From Pirellulaceae bacterium (lineage in GTDB: Bacteria; Planctomycetota; Planctomycetia; Pirellulales; Pirellulaceae): a DNA stretch of 64,000 nucleotides. The notes beneath the pieces were generated by a model, which ran no database searches, was not told the origin of the DNA, and saw only the letters and a list, made by a program, of their open reading frames with translations. Position numbers and translations under genes: made by a program. The stretch lies in assembly GCA_019636385.1 (NCBI GenBank), contig JAHBXT010000008.1, positions 1 to 64,000 on the forward strand, in the 5' to 3' direction. Shown one piece after another: positions 28,929 through 38,256 of this stretch. Position 1 is the first letter of the stretch; each line of letters opens with the position of its first letter.

Positions 28929-30161
28929 GTGCTACAGCGCGATTTTGCTACTCAGGTTGTTCGGCAATTGCGGCAAGCGGGCTTTCAGGCCTATTGGGCG
29001 GGCGGTTGCGTGCGTGATTTGCTGTTGGGCATCGAGCCGGCGGACTTTGACATCGCCACCAACGCCCAGCCAATGCAAATTCGCCAGCTGTTTGGCCATC
29101 GGCAGACTCTGCCTGTGGGCGCTGCGTTTGGTGTGATTATCGTGCTGGCCGCCAATCGCCAGACTCAGGTCGAGGTAGCCACGTTTCGTAGCGATAGCAC
29201 TTACTCCGATGGCCGGCGCCCCGATTACGTCACCTTTAGTTCCGCCCAGGAAGATGCCCAACGCCGCGACTTTACGATCAACGGCATGTTCTATGACCCG
29301 ATTGCTCAAGCGGTCATCGACTACGTTGGTGGACAAGCCGACTTGGCGCAAGGGTTGATTCGAGCCATCGGTCAGGCGGATGCCCGGATCGGCGAAGACA
29401 AGCTGCGCATGCTACGGGCCGTGCGGATTGCCGCCAGGTTCGGTTTTGCCATAGAATCTCAGACCTATCAAGCTATCACACGCCATGCATCTGAAGCAGT
29501 TCAGGTCAGCGGCGAACGATTGGCCGTCGAGCTGTACAAGACCTTGGAAACCAATAACGCTCCTTGGGCGGTGCAGGCGTGGGCTGCAACTGGTCTGCTG
29601 CAAGTCTTATTGCCGGAAGTGGCTAGCGTTTGGCATCGAACAGAGTGCAGCGAGACAGCCATCGCGTTGCTGGATCACTGCAGTGGCGCAGGCTGGCTAG
29701 CGCGGCTGAGCGGTCTGTTGTGGGCTGCCCTGGGACCTCTGGCCGCTGATTGCGTAAAAGCCTGCCAGCAGCGATTGAAACTGGCCAATGAAGATGCCAT
29801 AGCCATGCGATTTGCCATTCATCACCAGGAGACGCTGGTTCAAGCCGACACGTTGCCCTGGTCACAGGTGCAGCCACTGCTGGTGTCGCCGTGGATTTCA
29901 ACCGCTGTGGAATTGCTGGCAATGCGAGCAGCCGTTGGTCAAACGTCAGCTGATACCGTTGCCTGGATTCGCCAGCGATTGTCGTGGCCGTCACAGCGGC
30001 TGAATCCATCACCACTGTTGACCGGTCAGGACTTATTGCGCGCCGGCCTAAGTCCCGGTCCGCGCTTCAAGGTACTGTTGCAAGCGGCCCGCAATTTACA
30101 GCTGGACGGCGGACTGTCCGACACGGATGCAGCTCTGCGATGGCTCAAGCACATAACTTAA
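28929..30161 (+). CDS. CCA tRNA nucleotidyltransferase / poly(A) polymerase family
   Basis: A 410-residue class II nucleotidyltransferase. The head domain has AYWAGGCVRDLLLG, the catalytic ADFDIATNA (Asp 39 and 41), LPVGAAFGVIIV and the RRDFTINGMFYDP motif, followed by the RNA-binding tail (GEDKLRMLRAVRIAARFGF). The LPVGAAFG form and the length favour CCA-adding activity, which would mature tRNAs that lack encoded CCA, such as the tRNA-Ser in this window. The start is a GTG at 28929. A poly(A) polymerase role cannot be excluded. Confidence 0.85.
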   Translation: MLQRDFATQVVRQLRQAGFQAYWAGGCVRDLLLGIEPADFDIATNAQPMQIRQLFGHRQTLPVGAAFGVIIVLAANRQTQVEVATFRSDSTYSDGRRPDYVTFSSAQEDAQRRDFTINGMFYDPIAQAVIDYVGGQADLAQGLIRAIGQADARIGEDKLRMLRAVRIAARFGFAIESQTYQAITRHASEAVQVSGERLAVELYKTLETNNAPWAVQAWAATGLLQVLLPEVASVWHRTECSETAIALLDHCSGAGWLARLSGLLWAALGPLAADCVKACQQRLKLANEDAIAMRFAIHHQETLVQADTLPWSQVQPLLVSPWISTAVELLAMRAAVGQTSADTVAWIRQRLSWPSQRLNPSPLLTGQDLLRAGLSPGPRFKVLLQAARNLQLDGGLSDTDAALRWLKHIT

Positions 30162-30219
30162 CCGCTGGCGGCTGGATCAGGTGCTGGGGGCCGCCACAGT
30201 GCTGGTAGCGCAATGCCCG

Positions 30220-31746
30220 TTACATGATCGAAAAATAGATATCGCAGGCCACGTCCATGTACTCGTTTTTGAGTTCCAGTGGGTAATCGTGGTACAAGCA
30301 ATAATTTTTGACTTGTAATAGCAGGTCGCGCGGATGGCAATTGCGAAACGGACGGTTGACGGGCTTATAGTGCTGCTGAATTAGATAGTCGATAACCGCC
30401 GGATTGTAGGACATCTCCAATCGTGGACTCATGATCTCGAACAGCTTGCGGAAGGCGGCCTCGCTGGGATTTTCCACTTCGATTTTGTAGGGTATGCGCC
30501 GCAAGAAGGCGTCGTCCACAAGGTCTTTGGGCTGGAGATTGGTGGAGAAGATCACCAGTTGGTCAAATGGCACCTGAGTTTTCTTACCGCTGGACATATT
30601 GAGAAAGTCATAACGTTTTTCGAGGGGCACAATCCAGCGATTGAGCAATTCATCCACGCGCATTCGCTGGCGGCCAAAGTCATCGATCACCAGCACACCG
30701 CAATTGCTCTTAAGTTGCAGAGGGGCTTCGTTGATTTTGGTTTCCGAATTGCGAACCACCTCCAACATCTCCATGGTCAACTCGCCGCCAGCGACAATCG
30801 TAGGACGACGAATGCGAATCCAGCGTTCGTCGACTTCAGTGTTTTTCAAGAAGCCTTCCCCGCGCTGCAGTGGAGCAGGGTCATGCGACAAGGGATCGTA
30901 CAGCCGCATGATTTCGCCGTCGATCGACAGAGCGCGCGGAATCCAAATATACTTACCAAAGGCCAAGGTTATACGTTCGGCGATACTGGTCTTGCCGTTG
31001 CCAGGATAGCCATACAGAAACATGCCGCGACCACTGTTGACTGCTGGCCCAATTTTGCCAAGCATCTTGCGATCGATCAGCAGATCCTGAAACGCCTTCA
31101 GTAAATCGTCGCGCCGCGGACGCTGGCCTTCCACCGACTGATACTTTACCGCCTCGCAGTAATCTGCTAGTTGGACAGGCGCAGATCCAAAATAGCTGGT
31201 GCGCAGGTTGTACTGACGCGCTTTCTCTCGTCCCTGATCGGTCAGAACGTGAATGTAGTCATTAACCGATGTAGCACCACGATAGGCCGTCAACTGTTCG
31301 TACTTGAGACGCGACAAAATGGGCTCGATCAGCAGAAATGGCAGACGTAATTGGCCGGCAATCATGCGCCCTGTGGCTTCGCCACGACTGAGCAGGTAGC
31401 GCATGATCAGCTCCTCTACCTGCGATTGACTCAGTCCAGCATCGGCGAGCGACTTGGGGACGCAAGGCACAAACGGTTCATCGCGTTGACCAGTCAGCGT
31501 GCCGAAGGTACAAGACGATTGCGAGCCCGTGTCGAGCGCAGCTGCAGACAGATCCGCGTCTGCGGCGTCAGAGGTCTGAGTAGCTACCGGTTCTGAAGAT
31601 GCCGCTGGCGGACCGTCAACCGCATCCTGTGAGTAGCTGCCTCGACTGCCGGCGGTTGTGCCACCCAACATGCTGTCGATACGTTTGAGCAGGGCGTCGA
31701 GCGGTTCTTGTGCTTGATCTGGGGAGTTGCGCGAAGTCATGAACAA
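30220..31746 (-). CDS. AAA ATPase with winged-helix-like N-terminus
   Basis: A 508-residue ATPase. Residues about 1-95 are a Ser/Ala-rich disordered leader. Residues about 100-180 look like a winged helix (QVEELIMRYLLSRGEATGRM). The AAA core starts near 240 with Walker A YGYPGNGKTS (Lys 252), then Walker B GVLVIDDFGRQRM, sensor 1 in LVIFSTNLQP and an Arg-finger-like FLRRIPYKIEV. It is a cytosolic ATPase; the partner is unknown. It converges on the CCA-adding gene with 58 bases between the stops. An in-frame second ATG (31740) is equally likely as start. Confidence 0.7.
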   Translation of the reverse strand: MFMTSRNSPDQAQEPLDALLKRIDSMLGGTTAGSRGSYSQDAVDGPPAASSEPVATQTSDAADADLSAAALDTGSQSSCTFGTLTGQRDEPFVPCVPKSLADAGLSQSQVEELIMRYLLSRGEATGRMIAGQLRLPFLLIEPILSRLKYEQLTAYRGATSVNDYIHVLTDQGREKARQYNLRTSYFGSAPVQLADYCEAVKYQSVEGQRPRRDDLLKAFQDLLIDRKMLGKIGPAVNSGRGMFLYGYPGNGKTSIAERITLAFGKYIWIPRALSIDGEIMRLYDPLSHDPAPLQRGEGFLKNTEVDERWIRIRRPTIVAGGELTMEMLEVVRNSETKINEAPLQLKSNCGVLVIDDFGRQRMRVDELLNRWIVPLEKRYDFLNMSSGKKTQVPFDQLVIFSTNLQPKDLVDDAFLRRIPYKIEVENPSEAAFRKLFEIMSPRLEMSYNPAVIDYLIQQHYKPVNRPFRNCHPRDLLLQVKNYCLYHDYPLELKNEYMDVACDIYFSIM

Positions 31747-32199
31747 GCTATCGTTTTTGCGATCGATGTAGGACGAAAAGGCCAGAAAAGGCTAGCTCAC
31801 ACAGCGCTATAGGCAAATTGCCAAGCCCTACACTTACTGGAAAACCTCAGCGCTCGGGCAACGCTCAGTCACACTCCATCACGATCGCTACAAACAGCAT
31901 GGACCCATCCCCCGCTAGTCCTGCACAGGCAGTACAACTAGCACGACCGTACCGCCAAATTTTTCTGCTGGAAATCGCCGGCAGCCACTTGCCCGTTTAC
32001 AAAACCCTGGATAGACTGTTGGACCCTTTCGACGGGAGCATTTGCCGATGCAGCCCGATTGGATGACGAGCGAGTCAAGGTTTCAACAGCGCTTGACGAT
32101 AAAACTTGTCTTCGATAGATTGAGGGACGTCGCTTTCGGAATTCGAGTGCGACGACGGTTACATTGATCTTTGACAATTTGGTAGATAAGCTCTCCGTT

Positions 32200-32216
32200 G
32201 AAAACTGCAAGTTTTC
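32200..32216. repeat. Palindrome upstream of 16S rRNA
   Basis: GAAAACT and AGTTTTC are exact seven-base arms around GCA. It could be an operator or a small hairpin in the rRNA leader; no binding protein is identified. Confidence 0.35.
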
Positions 32217-32254
32217 AGCAAGGTTGTGGTTGTTTCTGTGGCCCGAGTTTGGCT

Positions 32255-32269
32255 TCACTCATTGAGTGA
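32255..32269. repeat. TCACTCA palindrome upstream of 16S rRNA
   Basis: TCACTCA-T-TGAGTGA is a perfect seven-base inverted repeat about 50 bases before the promoter-like block. It could bind a dimeric regulator. Confidence 0.4.
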
Positions 32270-32310
32270 GGCTGGTCTCGAATCTGTGGAAGCAACTGTT
32301 AAATTAAATG

Positions 32311-32345
32311 CACTCTTTGACCAAGGGTGCGCTGCTGGTTGATAT
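32311..32345 (+). promoter_or_regulatory. Candidate rRNA promoter or boxA element
   Basis: TTGACC (32317-32322), then 17 bases, then TGATAT (32340-32345) gives a sigma70-like arrangement, with a good -35 and a poor -10. The same -35 block, CACTCTTTGACCAA, also resembles the antitermination boxA (GCTCTTTAACA), in which case the promoter is farther upstream. A second weaker pair, TTGGCC at 32382 with TATAGA at 32403, is also possible. Confidence 0.4.
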
Positions 32346-32467
32346 CGGTACCTTAGCGGTTTCGATCGTTTAGGTTTCGAATTGGCCGGTATTGTAAGTT
32401 GATATAGAGCCGCAAGGCCTGTTCAATTTCGTTCGTAAACATTCGCTCTGGCGAGCAATCGCTGGCA

Positions 32468-32478
32468 GTGGATGAAGC
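32468..32478 (+). other. 5' strand of a possible pre-16S processing stalk
   Basis: GTGGATGAAGC just before the 16S 5' end can pair with GCTTATCCAC at 34107-34116 beyond the 3' end, ten pairs with one bulged G. In bacteria such a stalk is the RNase III cleavage site for pre-16S. It has not been tested here. Confidence 0.5.
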
Positions 32479-32483
32479 ATACA

Positions 32484-34018
<1,535 letters not shown>

Positions 34019-34020
34019 CC

Positions 34021-34048
34021 AGAGATCGAACGGTAACGACCGATCTCT
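34021..34048 (+). other. Trailer hairpin 1 of the 16S transcript
   Basis: AGAGATCG and CGATCTCT form an exact eight-base-pair stem around a 12-base loop, 12 bases after the 16S 3' end. Confidence 0.55.
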
Positions 34049-34066
34049 ATCCGTGAGCACAACCTG

Positions 34067-34098
34067 GCCAGTTCGCGTCGCAAGACGCAAGGACTGGC
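34067..34098 (+). other. Trailer hairpin 2 with GCAA tetraloop
   Basis: An inner stem GCGTC/GACGC closes on a GCAA (GNRA) tetraloop, and GCCAGT/ACTGGC forms an outer stem beyond a small internal loop. Part of the structured 3' trailer of the 16S transcript. Confidence 0.6.
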
Positions 34099-34133
34099 TT
34101 TCGAGAGCTTATCCACACCAAATTTCAATATAG

Positions 34134-34166
34134 CCCTCGGTTGGTTCGCCAACCGAGGGTTTTTTC
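34134..34166 (+). terminator. UUCG rho-independent terminator of the 16S transcript
   Basis: CCCTCGGTTGG pairs exactly with CCAACCGAGGG over a TTCG loop, followed by a run of Ts. It ends the rRNA unit before any 23S or 5S, which supports a solitary 16S gene. Confidence 0.92.
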
Positions 34167-34201
34167 GTTTGTGTGTTTGTGCGTTCACTTGGCCAAATTC
34201 G

Positions 34202-34960
34202 TTAAAATTTGGCTGCCTGTGGTTGTGGCGTGAAGTCCACTATGGGCTGCCGCCCGCTCCAAATCACCTCGAATTCTTCTGGCCTCGATAGGTCGGCAAA
34301 GCGGTACAGCTTTCCGACTCCGTCGCTAGCCAGCACCGAATTGCTTGAGCCGAGCCGAAAGGCGGAGACGGGAATTGGTAATGTTACAAGCAGTTTAGGA
34401 ATGGAATTCTCGATTCGGTAGAGCTTCGATGGCGCGCGCAGCGTCGCCACGTACACGATTCCCTGCCGAACATCAAAGGCCCCCCACCAATCCTTCTCTA
34501 CCAATTCCTGGGAAAAAGTCAGCAACGTCTCGACTTGACCAGTCGCATGATGCCGGCGGTGGATATACCCGTCCGGCAACGGATTGCTATCTAGTGGCGT
34601 CTCTAGTCCACTCCAGTACACGTCTCCGTTGGTGTCGGTGCGAACCTGGCGAACCACGGACCCCCCATAATGCAATTCGGACTCACCGCCATTGTTCCAC
34701 TGCATTACACTGCGATCCAAGCCGCTGCAAAATATCAGGCCGCCGTCGGGCGCTGGTGTCAAACTCTGGATTTTCGAGACAAGGCGTTCGTCGCTTGACT
34801 GCCCCCGTTGCCAGATCGGCTCCAGTCTGTCACCACGAATCGCCAAAATCTGCCCAGGCCAGGCAGCTTGGTCGGCCAACAAAAAATCTGCCGCCGTACT
34901 GACGTTGTTGAATTCAAAACAACTGACTAACAAAAAACTTGTTGCTAGCAATGGACGCAT
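34202..34960 (-). CDS. Exported beta-propeller-like protein
   Basis: A 252-residue protein with a signal peptide (MRPLLATSFLLVSCFEFNNVSTAAD) and repeated beta-strand units such as GQILAIRGDRLEPIWQRG, SLTPAPDGGLIFCSG and VRTDTNGDVYWSG, the spacing seen in NHL/SMP-30-like propellers. Family and ligand cannot be fixed. It faces the 16S gene, and its stop lies about 36 bases after the rRNA terminator. Confidence 0.55.
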   Translation of the reverse strand: MRPLLATSFLLVSCFEFNNVSTAADFLLADQAAWPGQILAIRGDRLEPIWQRGQSSDERLVSKIQSLTPAPDGGLIFCSGLDRSVMQWNNGGESELHYGGSVVRQVRTDTNGDVYWSGLETPLDSNPLPDGYIHRRHHATGQVETLLTFSQELVEKDWWGAFDVRQGIVYVATLRAPSKLYRIENSIPKLLVTLPIPVSAFRLGSSNSVLASDGVGKLYRFADLSRPEEFEVIWSGRQPIVDFTPQPQAAKF

Positions 34961-35283
34961 AGAGACACCTTCACCAAGACCTGGGGATTAGAACGCCGCG
35001 TAGCAATAAGAACTCTACGTCACAAACCTCACACTGGCCTCGAAAATTCTCGCCAGTCGGCACTCCCGAACGAGCTGCTTCTGTCGTTACAACAGGGACT
35101 GACGGAAAAATCGTTTAACTTTCTCACCAGTCATTCCCGATAACCTGCATTGACGACCACTGCGCCCCTGGGGCTAGTCGAGCGCCAGCCAATCTGGTGG
35201 CTTGGATTAGCGCGGTCAGGACCGCGATGGGATAGGAACTCAGGTTGCCCCGCGACCATTTCCAATTCTGCAAAGGTATCCGA
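34961..35283. other. Divergent promoter region
   Basis: About 320 bases between the exported propeller-like gene and the BON-type gene on the other strand. It probably contains promoters for both; I see no clear boxes, repeats or RNA. Confidence 0.35.
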
Positions 35284-36765
35284 ATGATCCTAACCAAACA
35301 CAATCCTGCCGGCACTCAACTCAAGCGCCTACTTCTGGGGCTTTCCGTTCAGTTTACCGCTGGCTCGGTGGCGGCTTCCGCCTCAGCCCAGCAGTTGCCG
35401 GAGGTTGGGATAGCTCAGGGTACGCTAGCAGACGTTCCCGTTTATCCATTTCCGCCCCAAGCTGAGCCGGCAGTTGTCTCGCACAAGGATAGTGCGATCG
35501 CGAAGCCGCAAGCTGACCGATCACAGACCGTGGCACGCTGGTTGGGATTGAGTTCTAGCGCAACCAAGCAACCACTGTCACGGCCAGCACCGGTCGTAAG
35601 TTCGACCGCAATGCTCCAATTGCCGCTGCCCCAACACCTTAATGAGTTAACCGCTTACAGCTCGAACCCTTCGCCGCATCAAGCCGTCGGTGGCTCCAGC
35701 CTCCCAGCGCCTGTGGTTCCGGTCGCAGCCACAGCCAACGTCGTCGATCCGCAGGACTTGCTGAATTCACTGGACGTCGCGGCAAACCCAGCAGCTGTGG
35801 AATCGGTGCCAACGCCTGGTGAGCCACTGCCAGAGTCCGACTCGTCGAGTCGAAGTCGCTGGCGCGATCAAACTCGAACAGTGCCATCGAGCACCGTGCA
35901 ATCTAACAAGTCGGACGATCCACCGATCATCACGTCCACACCACGTGCGCCAGAGTCACTCACCAATGAATCGCGCAGCGGTCGCCCGACTATCGTCTCC
36001 CCAGATTCACGCCCACCGCAATTGGTGCGATCGGATCGACCTGTTTCGGTTGAATCATTCCCCGCCAACCAATCGTCTCGCCGCCAAGCTGCGATTCAGA
36101 GTAAGCCTACACAGCCAAAAGACTTAGACAGCTCAGGAGTTACAGCCAGCGCGACAACAGCCACAAGTTCTCTCCAGCGAAAACCGCTGACATCGCTGTT
36201 GGTGCGACCGGCATCCGCCGATCAGCCCACCGATGGCCTGCAACGGCTTGAGCAAGCCGATCGCCGTGGACAATTTGCTGAAGCCGAAAGTACTCAGGTA
36301 CATGGTACTTCGAGCCAACACGGAAGCCCAGTTGGGCTGGGACTGCATTGCTCAGTCAAACTCAAATCGGAGCACACCATCGAAGGGCTGTCGGTCGAAC
36401 ACGAGGACTTGTGCCAAGCCGTGCAGACCGGCCCAAACAACTATACGCTTGTCGGACTGCGTGAGGGCTCGACGCGAGTCGCCGTGATTAGCCAAAACGC
36501 CGGTCAATCGCAGGTCCAGATTCGACAAGTAACCATCAGCCGTTCCGGTCTGAATGCTGTCGACTTGAATAAGCTGGTCAGCGACATACGGCACATAATT
36601 GGTGAGATGTATCCGCGCAGCCAAATCCGAATTGCTATTGAAGAACAACAGATTATTGTGTCCGGAGTTGCCGACAGCGACCAAGCTGCGCGACGCGTAT
36701 TGGAGTTGGTTCGCAAGACAACTTTGATTCCAGTAGTAGATCGCCTAACCATCAGTTTGAACTGA
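35284..36765 (+). CDS. Exported protein with pilus-N/BON-type C-terminus
   Basis: A 493-residue protein. A hydrophobic N-terminus (LLLGLSVQFTAGSVAASASAQ) is a signal peptide. About 300 residues of Pro/Ser-rich low complexity follow. From about residue 350, LKSEHTIEGLSVEHEDLCQA and GLREGSTRVAVISQ resemble the pilus-assembly N-terminal domain found in front of secretins, and MYPRSQIRIAIEEQQIIVSGVADSDQAARRVLELV is a BON-like domain. It may act with a secretin or in the periplasm; a secretin lies about 6 kb away. The ATG at 35284 is chosen over an upstream TTG. Confidence 0.65.
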   Translation: MILTKHNPAGTQLKRLLLGLSVQFTAGSVAASASAQQLPEVGIAQGTLADVPVYPFPPQAEPAVVSHKDSAIAKPQADRSQTVARWLGLSSSATKQPLSRPAPVVSSTAMLQLPLPQHLNELTAYSSNPSPHQAVGGSSLPAPVVPVAATANVVDPQDLLNSLDVAANPAAVESVPTPGEPLPESDSSSRSRWRDQTRTVPSSTVQSNKSDDPPIITSTPRAPESLTNESRSGRPTIVSPDSRPPQLVRSDRPVSVESFPANQSSRRQAAIQSKPTQPKDLDSSGVTASATTATSSLQRKPLTSLLVRPASADQPTDGLQRLEQADRRGQFAEAESTQVHGTSSQHGSPVGLGLHCSVKLKSEHTIEGLSVEHEDLCQAVQTGPNNYTLVGLREGSTRVAVISQNAGQSQVQIRQVTISRSGLNAVDLNKLVSDIRHIIGEMYPRSQIRIAIEEQQIIVSGVADSDQAARRVLELVRKTTLIPVVDRLTISLN

Positions 36766-36857
36766 TTCCATTCGTCCGAACCCGTACGCCGCTGTCAACC
36801 AGGCTTCACTGAGGCCAGCGGTGCAATTACCAGCAAGGATGTCAAACGAGGACTGCC

Positions 36858-38186
36858 ATGCGTAGAATCCTAAGATTTTTCAAAATCGCCCACACTGCCT
36901 TTCGGAGTACTGTGCAACCTTCGGGCGCAGTGATCGGAATCGGCCTATGCTGTGCCATGTCGATATGCGGTCAGGCATCCGCTCAATACGCCACGCCACC
37001 GGTGAGGACCGAAATGGCGGCGCAGCAGAACGCGATCGGCTACCCGATTAGTGCAGCCACGCTGGGACTGGGGCCGAATCCCGTCTCGTCGCGAAGCGAT
37101 ATCCCCACTGTTGATGCGGGCTTTCAGGGATTTGGTGACAGCCAGCAAGTCAAGCCCACGCAATACCTCAGCGACATGGGTTACCAGGAGTATTGCCAAG
37201 CTGAGAGCAACCCCTGTGCGTACAGTTGCAATCGTTGCGACATCAACTGGTACCTGGGCTTCGATGCCCTCATGTTCCGCCGCGAAGGCGATCGTCGATT
37301 CTCACTCACGAGTGGTACATCTTTGAACGACCTGGAATTCGAATTTGGCGGTCGTGTCACGCTCGGCAAGATGTGCGACTGTGTAAACGCCTACGAATTC
37401 GTGTATGCTGGTCCATTTAAGTGGACGCGGTTCTCAGATGTGACTGGCAATGCCAACGTCGACAGTCGATTCGTTACGGGAGTATTCGGTGGAGTTACCT
37501 CTGGATTCTTCAATGATAACGGTGAACCATACTCGTATTTTAATGATGCAGATCGTCACTTGCAGACCTGGAAAATGCGGTCGCAGAGTTTTGAACTCAA
37601 CCGACGACGTTGGGCATGGGATGCGGTATCAACGTTAATCGGCATGCGCTACTTCAACTACGAGGAAGATTACTCGCTGGAAGCAGAGTTCAATAACAGC
37701 GCAGACTTCAGTTTCTATCGTGACCAAGTCCAGAACAACCTGATTGGCCCGCAGATTGGTGGAGACATCTTCTTCCTTTACAGCATGAAGACCTCCGTTA
37801 GCCTGCGGGGCAAAGCAGGGGCATTCGCGAATATCGCTAGCCGAGAATCCAGACTAAATGCGAATTGGGGTCCGACGCCTGCTGATAATCCACTGATCGC
37901 CGGAGTTCCCGATCCGATTGCTGTTCCACTCAACAATGTGGTGTTCAGCAATGGCAAGGACCGCACCGATTTCGCAGGCCTCTTTGAACTGGGTGTGTTT
38001 GGACACTATCAATGCACACCGAGCGTCCGCTTTAGTGGGGGATACGAAGTCTGGTATGCGACTGGCCTAGCCACGGTGCCAGGACAGCGACAACCATTCT
38101 TAACATTGGGGACGGGTACAGCGCTCCGGATGCGCGAGGACCTGATTCTGCACGGCTTCAATGTCAACGTGCTGATGTTCTTCTAG
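36858..38186 (+). CDS. BBP7-type outer-membrane beta-barrel protein
   Basis: A 442-residue protein with a long signal region (about 1-44, ending in SAQ) and a C-terminal beta-rich body with Tyr/Phe alternation (WYLGFDALMFRREGDRRFS; FELGVFGHYQCTP; final VNVLMFF). This is the layout of the BBP7 family, a porin-like group characteristic of planctomycetes. It should sit in the outer membrane. GAGGA six bases before the ATG is a good ribosome site. A strong terminator follows at 38221. Confidence 0.75.
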   Translation: MRRILRFFKIAHTAFRSTVQPSGAVIGIGLCCAMSICGQASAQYATPPVRTEMAAQQNAIGYPISAATLGLGPNPVSSRSDIPTVDAGFQGFGDSQQVKPTQYLSDMGYQEYCQAESNPCAYSCNRCDINWYLGFDALMFRREGDRRFSLTSGTSLNDLEFEFGGRVTLGKMCDCVNAYEFVYAGPFKWTRFSDVTGNANVDSRFVTGVFGGVTSGFFNDNGEPYSYFNDADRHLQTWKMRSQSFELNRRRWAWDAVSTLIGMRYFNYEEDYSLEAEFNNSADFSFYRDQVQNNLIGPQIGGDIFFLYSMKTSVSLRGKAGAFANIASRESRLNANWGPTPADNPLIAGVPDPIAVPLNNVVFSNGKDRTDFAGLFELGVFGHYQCTPSVRFSGGYEVWYATGLATVPGQRQPFLTLGTGTALRMREDLILHGFNVNVLMFF

Positions 38187-38220
38187 AACATGACCGAACA
38201 AGTCTGTCAAAGCTACCACC

Positions 38221-38256
38221 ATCGGTCGTCAATTCAGTTGACGACCGATTTTCTTA
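38221..38256 (+). terminator. Terminator after BBP7-like gene
   Basis: ATCGGTCGTCAA pairs exactly with TTGACGACCGAT over TTCAG, followed by TTTTCTTATT. Its T-run overlaps the end of the converging DUF3352-like gene. Confidence 0.85.

Larger units (their letters stand above)
31747..32483. other. Upstream region of 16S rRNA
   Basis: About 740 bases with no convincing gene; small open frames lack family similarity. It should hold the divergent AAA ATPase promoter and the rRNA promoter. Two short palindromes lie at 32200-32216 and 32255-32269, followed by a promoter or boxA-like block at 32311-32345. Confidence 0.5.

Noticed and set aside
31818..32066. 82-codon plus-strand frame before 16S
   Set aside because: Low-complexity Pro/Ser/Ala sequence without a family; sits in the presumed promoter region.
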